Below are positions 56,555 through 64,000 of a stretch of DNA of 64,000 nt, piece by piece. The notes under the pieces are model-generated. The model worked only from the letters and a program-made list of their open reading frames with translations, was not told where the DNA came from and searched no databases. This DNA is from Aporrectodea caliginosa (lineage: Eukaryota; Annelida; Clitellata; Crassiclitellata; Lumbricidae), in assembly GCA_020284085.1 (NCBI GenBank), contig JACEVL010000338.1, forward strand, positions 275,001-339,000. Reading direction: 5' to 3'. A program made the translations under genes and the position numbers. How positions within the stretch are numbered: the stretch's first letter is position 1; each line of letters opens with the position of its first letter.

Positions 56555-57121
56555 CTGAAGAGGAGCATTAACAACAGTCATTAAAATCACGACTGGTCTT
56601 GGGATGGTGATCAGGCGGGGAGGGGACGGTGGGGTAGTAGATTCATACCACTCATACCAGGGGCATCTAGAGTAGCCTAGACTCTCCTAGGGGTAACGCT
56701 TACGGAAACCCTTAATTTTAAAACGCATATTATAAGTCGGATATGTTGCAAGACTACATATAGAGTATAGAGTGTCCATGTATGCATTGCGCATTTTTAC
56801 AGCTCATGGCCTCAAGGGTCCAAACCTTTTTGATGTGGCGCGCCAGCTGTACGCTAGCCCAGAATGGTGAGGTTTAGCTCGTCAGCAGGATAAAAAAAAC
56901 AGGCTCCAATCCAATATAAGTAGGATGATTTACTGAACGATTGTCTGACTGACTGACTTACATGCATTTGTGTATTTTCTATAAAATGTCTTTTGTGCCA
57001 ATGATAGCGTATTGATCGTCTGAGCAAGTTTTGTCTGAGGATTTGTGTAGCGCATATCTAAGACACATATAAACATAATGGCAGTTACTATATCTGAAGA
57101 AGGGATTAATAGGAGACGAAC
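56555..57121 (-). other. GPCR intron
   Basis: Separates the TM6 and TM7 exons. No repeat of note. Confidence 0.6.
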
Positions 57122-57226
57122 CGTTGCCTGGAAAATAGGTCGGAACTCGTTGTACAAGATGGCCACCTGGATCGGGAGCCAGCACATCGTGAAGACCGTT
57201 AACAATATCAGTAGCATTATGATCAC
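57122..57226 (-). CDS. Class A peptide GPCR, exon with TM6
   Basis: Starts after GATTTCTTTAG in phase 0, directly continuing KKK with VIIMLLILLTVFTMCWLPIQ, the TM6 FxxCWLP motif of class A receptors, then ILYNEFRP. Two phase-0 ends are possible: a GC donor at CAG|GCAACG (exon end 57128) or a GT donor at ACG|GTTCGT (exon end 57122). They differ by two residues. Confidence 0.85.
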
Positions 57227-57416
57227 CTAAAGAAATCAATTCAAACATTAATTAATAAACAAAAACCAAATGAGAGATAGTAAACAACCTTTTAATTACA
57301 TGAATAAAAAGATATAAAAGTAAAAATATCAATAATTCAAGGAAATAAGTAAGTAAGCAAGCAAATAAACAAAGAACGCTTTATTACATTTATTGCAAAT
57401 GCGCTACAATTATAAT

Positions 57417-57640
57417 TATACGATACAGAATAGACTGAAATATCCCACACATAATAATTACAGAATGTTAACTACATCAACTTCTGCCACATCCTATATA
57501 ATTATAGCAGGACTATTTAGTTTTCGGAGTATATGCTCAGTAAAGCATTTCTTCAGTTGACAGCAGTTCAAGTTAACTTTAACCGTTCGATTGTTGTGGA
57601 TCCGTATATTTAACAATCGTCCGTTCATTTTGAAAAATGA
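57417..57640 (+). repeat. Dispersed 215-bp repeat, copy 2
   Basis: Partner of 50194-50415. It lies within the GPCR intron between the TM5 and TM6 exons. Followed by a short SINE-like tail (AAAGCGCCGTAGCTCAG). Confidence 0.92.
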
Positions 57641-58405
57641 TTTGTAAAGCGCCGTAGCTCAGTCGCGGTCCAAGGAAAGAAGGTCGCTGTTGACTTCCTT
57701 TGCACGCTCAGCCTATATAGATTTATGACGTTGAGTTTTCCATCCCGAAAGGGGAACAGTGTAAACTGCATTGGATAGAGCGGAGTTATGGTTGATTTAT
57801 TTGCAGAGGAGGAGGAGGAGACGGTGTTTGCGGGAGAGCCGTTCTGGTGAACGAGATTAACAGGTGGTTATGGCATGTCATTCATTTTCTGGTTGAGAAT
57901 TAAAACGTCCAGATGTATTGCTGCGGCTGCATTCAGAATCGACGACAAACCCACACACGTCGGCACGCACAGACACACAGACCCCCCGAAGGAAAGAACA
58001 GAAATCAATCAATGGCACCAGAAGGGAAAAATACAGAAAAGGACGCAGAGACAGAGACAGACAGACAGATACTTAGACAGATACAGACAAGCGGACATAT
58101 TGACTGGCCTTACTCACACATCGACTGTGAATGCGTAATTGAGTTATTGATTGACCGACTGAATGACTGAATGATTGATTGATCGATTGACTGACTGAAT
58201 GAATGAATTAATAAATGACTGACTGACTGACTGACCAACCGATTGATTGGCTGAATGACCGTTAGATTGATGAACTGGTTCTGACTCCTGAGACTCGAGT
58301 ACTGATGGACCTATTGATTCAGTGAGCAAGTGAGCAAGTGAACGATTGAATGAGTGTGTAAGTATGTAAATTGAGGGAGAAGTGTTGAGTAGAGGGTCAA
58401 CTGAC

Positions 58406-58851
58406 CTTCTTTTTCATGTTGTCGTGGTGCCTGATTTCTGTTTCCGTTCTCTCTCCTGGAACGCGACTCGACCACAGCTTCCAGATGATCATCGAATAGA
58501 CGAAGGTCATGACGACGATAGGACAGGCGAACAGAACGGTTGAGACGAGGGTGTAGTAGAGGGTCCTCGAAGGGTAACTGATCCTCCACTCCTTCGTCAC
58601 AGGGTCACAGGTGCGAGTGGGGGGCCAGGTATCGTCGCACCAGGTCTCGACGTGGTCTGACCAATGCCTCGTGAACTGTTCTCGGTAGAAGAGAAGCGGT
58701 GATGCCACTCCTATGGAACAGAGCCAAGCGAAGGCAATGAAGAGCGTCGAGCGGCGCTCTGTGATGTGGGCCTTCATTGCGAACACGATTCCGAAGAATC
58801 TGTCGCCTGCGATCAGTATGAGAGTGAGAATACTCGACACCAGAGACACAA
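58406..58851 (-). CDS. Class A peptide GPCR, exon with TM3-TM5
   Basis: Starts after TCCGTCATTTCAG. It covers the end of TM3 with a DRF in place of DRY (LILIAGDRFFGIV), TM4 (TLFIAFAWLCSIGVASPLLF), extracellular loop 2 with its conserved Cys (WCDDTWPP), TM5 (YYTLVSTVLFACPIVVMTFV) and the third intracellular loop (KLWSSRVPGERTE). It ends in phase 0 at AAGAAG|GTCAGT. The KLW...PG pattern occurs in orexin, tachykinin and RFamide-type receptors. A neuropeptide ligand is likely; which one cannot be said. The N-terminal exons (TM1, TM2) were not found in the 5 kb upstream and may lie outside the window. Confidence 0.9.
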
Positions 58852-59798
58852 CTGAAATGACGGAAGAGAACAACAATCCTTCTGAATATCTCAATTATCG
58901 TTTCTGGTTTGTCTCAGCTTAAAAAGATAATTTCAAACAATTATTGTCTTATAAGTGAAAATGCAACAACACATATACTGAAATTGTAAAAACATGTTTG
59001 CTAATATTGTAACAACATATTTTCTAACATTTACTGATATGTAACTCATATGTTAGTCAACAAAAGTTATTGAAATTGTAGCAACACACTTATTGAAATT
59101 AAAACAAAACCTGATGAAATTGTACCAACACATTGACATTTTGTAACAAGTTTGGCGATTTTTTCGGAAAGACTTTCATTTTCAGATTGCTGAATGCGTG
59201 GGTGTCATAAAGTCAATGACACCTCAGAGTTTTTTAGATGGCGAAGACATTTTTGAAGAGAAGCATAAAATGTCGACACTGCGTTCCTGTTCTGACGTTT
59301 ATGCTTATGAAGTCTGCAGAAAGAAATGCTTATGTGTTTCTGCTACAGGTAAAGCAGCCGCATGCACAGACACAAATGAGCATATGCAGACGTACAACAA
59401 GGCGTCACTCTGGACGTAAATACACATTACTTGCGGAATTTCTGTATGCGAAGCCACAGACGCAATTATCTCTTAAGAGCTGCTTCGCTTCAATCCCTCT
59501 GCATAGGCGTCGAATGCTGCTCTGTCAAATCCCCTGCCAGGGCTGACGACGCAGAGGGGATGAGGTTATACCCACGACCCACTCACCCATCGACCCATCG
59601 ACCCGCCCATCTTGGGTAAGTCGTAAGAGGAACGTGGCACCAATAACAACGAAACCTTAAATAACGACTTCTTGACATTGAGACTAATGTCACAAATGAC
59701 CAGAAGTCATTAGTTGCCCGGATTTCTGTCTTTATGCAAAAGACTTCGCTAACTAAAAATTCCCAACGGTTGACTATCTTTAAGACACAAAATGCCCT
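58852..59798. other. Gene-free spacer upstream of GPCR exon
   Basis: AT-rich; an AACA-rich degenerate repeat (TGAAATTGTAACAACA type) at about 58960-59150. No TM1/TM2 exon recognised. Confidence 0.45.
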
Positions 59799-59799
59799 G

Positions 59800-60235
59800 A
59801 ATGTATGTGTGTGTGCATGTGTGTATGAGTGTGCATGTGTGTATGAGTGTGTATGTGTGTGTGCATGTGTGTATGAGTGTGTATGTGTGTGTGCATGTGT
59901 GTATGAGTGTGTATGTGTGTGTGCATGTGTGTATGAGTGTGTATGTGTGTGTGCATGTGTGTATGAGTGTGTATTAGTGTGTGACATTGTGAAGAGACGT
60001 GTAAAATGTGTGTATGAGTGTGTATGAGTTTATGTATGAGTGTGTATGAGTGTGTGTATGAGTGTGTATGAGTGTGTGTATGAGTGTGTATGAGTGTGTG
60101 TATGAGTGTGTATGAGTGTGTGTATGAGTGTGTATGAGTGTGTGTATGAGTGTGTATGAGTGTGTGTATGAGTGTGTATGTGTGCATGAGTGTCTATGAG
60201 TGTGTATGTGTGAGTATGTGTGTGTGTAATGTTAC
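59800..60235. repeat. GTGTATGA-type minisatellite, 30-bp then 22-bp periods
   Basis: 59807-59965 repeats a 30-bp unit (GTGTATGTGTGTGTGCATGT...), and 60010-60180 repeats a 22-bp unit (GTATGAGTGTGTATGAGTGT...). The two arrays are separated by about 45 bp of unique sequence. Confidence 0.95.
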
Positions 60236-61646
60236 AGATTACTTGTATAGCGCATGTTGAGAGCCTCTCAGAGGCGCTGTGTACGCAGCTAACATTCAGA
60301 TGGAAAAAGGTGTATAATTATGTATGTGTGTATGTGTGTACATGTATGTGTGTATTTGTGTCTGTGTATTTGTGTATGTATGCATGTATCTCTGTATGAA
60401 TGCATACATACATGCTGTTACAAGGACTTTTAAGTATATCTAGAGAAACTAGAAGGGCTTTCTAGGAATATGATAAAATAGTCTTTAATGCTTGAACAGA
60501 AAACACCTTGGACACCTTAATACGACAAGCACCGATACAGACGTCGAAACAGCAACCTCGAAAGTCGGACACATTTCGACAGAATACTTTACAACGGCAG
60601 CCAGACAAAACTCTACCAGACAGCTAACGACTTAAATACTCGGAAGTAGCGTTGTACGGTTCAGAAAACTCTATAGATACCAGGCAGCTAACGACTTAAA
60701 TACTCAGAAGTAGCGTTGTGCGGTTCTTCAAAAGTAATTATACAAGTGCGATAATTATGATTCCCTAACAAAAAACCAAGATCTCGTGAGATCCGAATTC
60801 TAATTGACCAACCTCAAAGAAATTAATTGACATCCGTTTTTTAAAATAAATTTTCATGTCCGCTAGATGACCGACACAAGACTATAGGCAAGCATAACTA
60901 TACAGAGCATGACCACAGAGTTCTGTTACACACGACCGCTCCTTCAGAAGCACAGATATCTAGCATCTATACATATGCATGAGCGTATGCATGCATGCAC
61001 ATATATGTCTGTATGGATGTATGTTGATTTTTTTATGTATTTATTTATCTACATGTATGTATGTTTGCAGGTATAAATAGTTCCTCTCTGAAAGTCGTTC
61101 CTGGCTCAGCTGAGATCGACCAGTCCCTGTGCATAGACTGATGATGATCTTTCTATATAACGATTTAGCAACACATCCATCAAAGACGACGACAAATTGG
61201 CCACTGCAAAATATAATATAATAGAACAAGGAACCTTATGGAGAAATAAATCAACGGAAAACTAGACGAGACTCAAAGTCCTCACGATCCTAGAAGACAC
61301 CGGTAACTTTTTGCATAATATTCAGTCCGTCAATGGGACAAGCGGGGAATTGGCGACCACCAGTGGGAGAAAGGATGAATGGGACGGAGAATTATAGGAC
61401 CCAACGAAGCATTTAATCCGGAGAAGGGGAGGGAGGAGGAGTGGGGGAGGGGTTGGGGTTGGAGAGTTCGATATCGATGACCTCACGTCGTCCGGAGTAT
61501 ATATGGCTGGAGGCAGGGACGGAGCGGAGATTGATGGATGGGACAGATGAGCTGATGGAAAAGGAGAAACAAGGAGAGAAGGATTTCGCATCGTTGGATT
61601 TAGAGGCTGACTACGTTCTGGAACTGTCAATATAGGACTCGCTATG

Positions 61647-61680
<34 letters not shown>

Positions 61681-62070
61681 ATATAGATATAATATATATA
61701 TAAATATATATATATATATGTACATATAATATATATGTGTTAGCGTGTGTGTGGGTGTGTGTGTGTGCGCGTGTTATTTAATTAAAGCTGAAATGTTGTG
61801 AAATGTGATATAAAGAATTAGGAACAATGCGTTTTATTAAACAGCTTGAACTGGAAAAGCCACTTGATTAAATCTGGAATGTTGTGAAATTAAGAATTAG
61901 GAACAATGCTTTTTGTTAGAATGTTTGAACTTATTAAATCTTAAATGTTGTGAAATTAAAAGTATAGCCTAACACTGGATAATATTTAGGTGTTAAACGA
62001 TTATAATTATTATTATGTTTTACGGATGGAGTCGTGCAAAATGTTATCCACAGAATTAGATTCGCTTAGA
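60236..62070. other. Gene-free spacer
   Basis: 60236-60300 is a SINE tail (TTGTATAGCGCATG and CTCAGAGGCGCTG). Two direct copies of about 55 bp (CAGCTAACGACTTAAATACT-CGGAAGTAGCGTTGT) lie at 60617-60656 and 60684-60723. 61645-61735 is (TA)n. Three degenerate copies of TTAAATCTGGAATGTTGTGA occur at 61787-61960. No exon supported. Confidence 0.5.
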
Positions 62071-62375
62071 TTTATGAGAGAGAGAGAGAGAGAGAGGAGG
62101 AGGAGGAGGAGGAGGAGGAGGAAGAAAAGAAAGAGGAAGGATGAAGATAATAAAGAGGAAAAAGAAGAGAAACACTGGAAGAAAGAGGAGGACGAGGAAG
62201 AAATGAAGATTGGGGAAAAGGAGAAGATATGAGAAAACAAGAGGAGATGAGGAAGAAAAGACAAAACTAATGACAGAGGAGGATAAATGAGGAAAAGGAG
62301 AACGAAGAGTAAGAAAAAGAAGAGGAGGATGAGGAAGAGGACGAGGAGGAGGAAGAGGCTGAAGAGGAAGCTGAG
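62071..62375. repeat. (GA)n/(GGA)n purine tract
   Basis: Starts as (GA)n then GGA/GAA-type for about 300 bp. Confidence 0.95.
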
Positions 62376-63150
62376 GATATTCTTGTATTTGCCTTGAGGT
62401 CATGGTTTTACATTATGACCCAATTAGCTGAGATCATCAATTCCCCATCTGGGTAGTTTCCTATTCGGGCGCTGTATAAATCACACCATTCGTCTGCTCT
62501 CTTCGCGCTCTTTTAGACGCAGACGTCAACTAACATATACCGTTTATGTAACGCCTTTAGAAGATCATACATTGACTGTAGTCGTATACATGTAACAACA
62601 CATTTATTTATTTCATTTAAACATTTATTTGCGAATTTTGCCAGAAGCATTTAACCGCTTGTTATCATAATTATAATTAAACATTTATTTTGCGAATTTC
62701 ACGAAGACTAGAATTGTATTGTAATTGTAATTGTAATGAAAAATGACGTTGAACAATTTTTACTCGGCATAGTTCAGCAGAGATCACGATCGTAATTACA
62801 GTTGTAATCAAACAGTCATTGTATCGCATTGTTGTAGAGACTACGCTTGTAATCGTAATAAAACAGTCGTATTGCGCATTTTTTGTAAGAAGTTAAGAAG
62901 ACAGTAGTTTGGTCTGAGGTTTGGTTGGTGAATGGGAATCGGGAGAAATAATTGGTTTCTGGCATGACGTCATTTACCTGTCGGTCAAGGTCTTTGATCT
63001 TCGGGTCACCTGTCAGATAGGCAGAGGGGTGGGGGAGGTGGGCCAGGTGGAGTGGGTGGAGTGGATGGGTGCTGAGGAGAGGGGAAGGGTTGCTGATGTG
63101 ACAGGCTAAACACAGGCAGCGTCGTTTCTTATAAGGAACCGTCAATCTTC
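62376..63150. other. Gene-free spacer
   Basis: Includes related degenerate segments with TTGTAATCGTAAT or TTGTAATTGTAAT motifs (62715, 62790, 62848). A minus-strand segment near 62970-63045 has splice-like edges but no recognised coding content. Confidence 0.4.
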
Positions 63151-63159
63151 GATTACAGA

Positions 63160-63830
63160 CGACGCTAAGGAGATTGGGAAGGAGGAAAGAAAGGATGGAA
63201 GGACGGAATGGAGGGATATAAAATGGGATAAAAGGGATGGATGGATGAAAGGAAGTAAAGAAGGATTGATGGCAGGAAGGATGAGCAAAAGCAAGGAAGG
63301 AAGGAGGGAAGGAAGAAAGGAATGAAGGAAGGAAGGAAGGAAGGATGGAAGGAAAGGAAGGATGGATGGATGGATGGATGGATGGATGGATGGATGGATG
63401 GATGGATGGATGGATGGATGGATGGATGGATGGAAATGGATGGATAGATGGATGGATGGATGGATGGATGGATGGATGGATGGATGGATGGAAGAAAGGA
63501 TGGATGGATGGACGGAGGAAGGATGGCAGGAAGGATGGAGAAGGAAGGAAGGATTGATGGCAGGAAGGTTGAGCAAATGAAGGAAGGAAGGAATGACGGA
63601 CGGACGGAATGGATGGAAGGAATGGAAGGAAGGATGGATGGAAGGAAGAAAGCAGGGAAGGATGAATGGATGGATAGATGGATGAAAGGAAGGATGAAAG
63701 GAAGGATAGAATGAAGAGAGAATGGGTGGAATGACGGAATGAAAAAATAATGGAATAAGGGAGGCATATAGGAAGGCAAGAAGGAATGAATGAATGAATA
63801 AAGATAAGAAGTAAAGGAATTGAAGTGGAT
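63160..63830. repeat. GGAA/GGAT tetranucleotide tract
   Basis: AAGG/GGAT-type repeats throughout, with near-perfect (GATG)n at 63361-63435 and 63448-63492. Serine/proline/histidine-rich minus-strand frames here are artefacts. Confidence 0.97.
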
Positions 63831-64000
63831 CTTTGATGGAATTAACCTGGTTGTCTATCCAGCTGCTGAGGTGTATTCCCTCCGCACCTTTCCCTCTCTT
63901 GACCGTCAAAATTGAAGAAGAGCCCCACCCTCCTCCTCCTCCTTCGACCGTTCAAGTCTTCTATGCATCGCTGACAAAGTCAGACGGCGCCATATAAGTT

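Noticed and set aside
62970..63050. Minus-strand exon (CTCTCCTCAG ... CGACAG|GTAAAT) as the N-terminal part of the GPCR
   Set aside because: The splice-like edges are present, but the content (LTGDPKIKDLDRQ) has no transmembrane segment and matches no TM1/TM2 pattern.
63142..63909. 255-codon minus-strand frame ending in the window's right edge
   Set aside because: It is translation of GGAA/GGAT repeats. The first 25 codons (from 63909) have some complexity and a CAG|GTTAAT donor-like end, but no recognisable protein.

Overview
This is animal nuclear DNA. Genes are split by GT-AG introns, coding sequence is sparse, and most of the window is transposon debris and microsatellites. The gene families are a GT14 glycosyltransferase, a TRIM protein, a Cys-loop receptor and a peptide GPCR. 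A Gmr1-like LTR element, a group first described from deuterostomes, and frequent TAGGCCTA-type motifs suggest a marine invertebrate, perhaps a deuterostome such as an echinoderm. The species assignment is weak.

Layout. (1) 246-2262, plus strand: a complete two-exon core-2-type beta-1,6-GlcNAc-transferase-like gene (415 aa) with a 20-bp minisatellite in its intron. (2) 4.1-6.8 kb: a tRNA-derived SINE with perfect 12-bp target duplications, then a decayed pogo/Tigger-like DNA transposon. (3) 7271-10916, minus strand: a TRIM gene (RING, two B-boxes, coiled coil) whose first exon joins in phase to an exon of Kelch repeats, predicting a 679-aa RING/B-box/Kelch protein. (4) 12.7-27.5 kb: gene-poor; hAT, mariner, LINE and SINE remnants plus satellites. 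(5) 27.5-33.95 kb: a nested insertion. A LINE reverse-transcriptase fragment was interrupted by a hAT-type MITE (8-bp duplication) and by a 4.8-kb Gmr1-like LTR retrotransposon with apparently identical 437-bp LTRs and a CTAT duplication. (6) 39230-44925, minus strand: five exons of an alpha-type nicotinic acetylcholine receptor subunit, lacking only the M4 exon. (7) 45-56 kb: LINE/SINE fragments and long simple repeats, including about 76 perfect CCAT units. (8) 56446-58851, minus strand: three exons of a class A neuropeptide-type GPCR (TM3-TM7); its ends were not found.

The host genes do not form a functional cluster. Their likely roles are Golgi O-glycan branching, ubiquitin ligation and neuronal or peptide signalling. 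The most distinctive material is the Gmr1-like element. It has a SCAN-like Gag, a zinc knuckle and a protease. A second frame continues from the protease through the integrase HHCC zinc finger and then, in place of the integrase core and reverse transcriptase, runs into about 335 aa of unrecognised cysteine-rich sequence with one hydrophobic segment.
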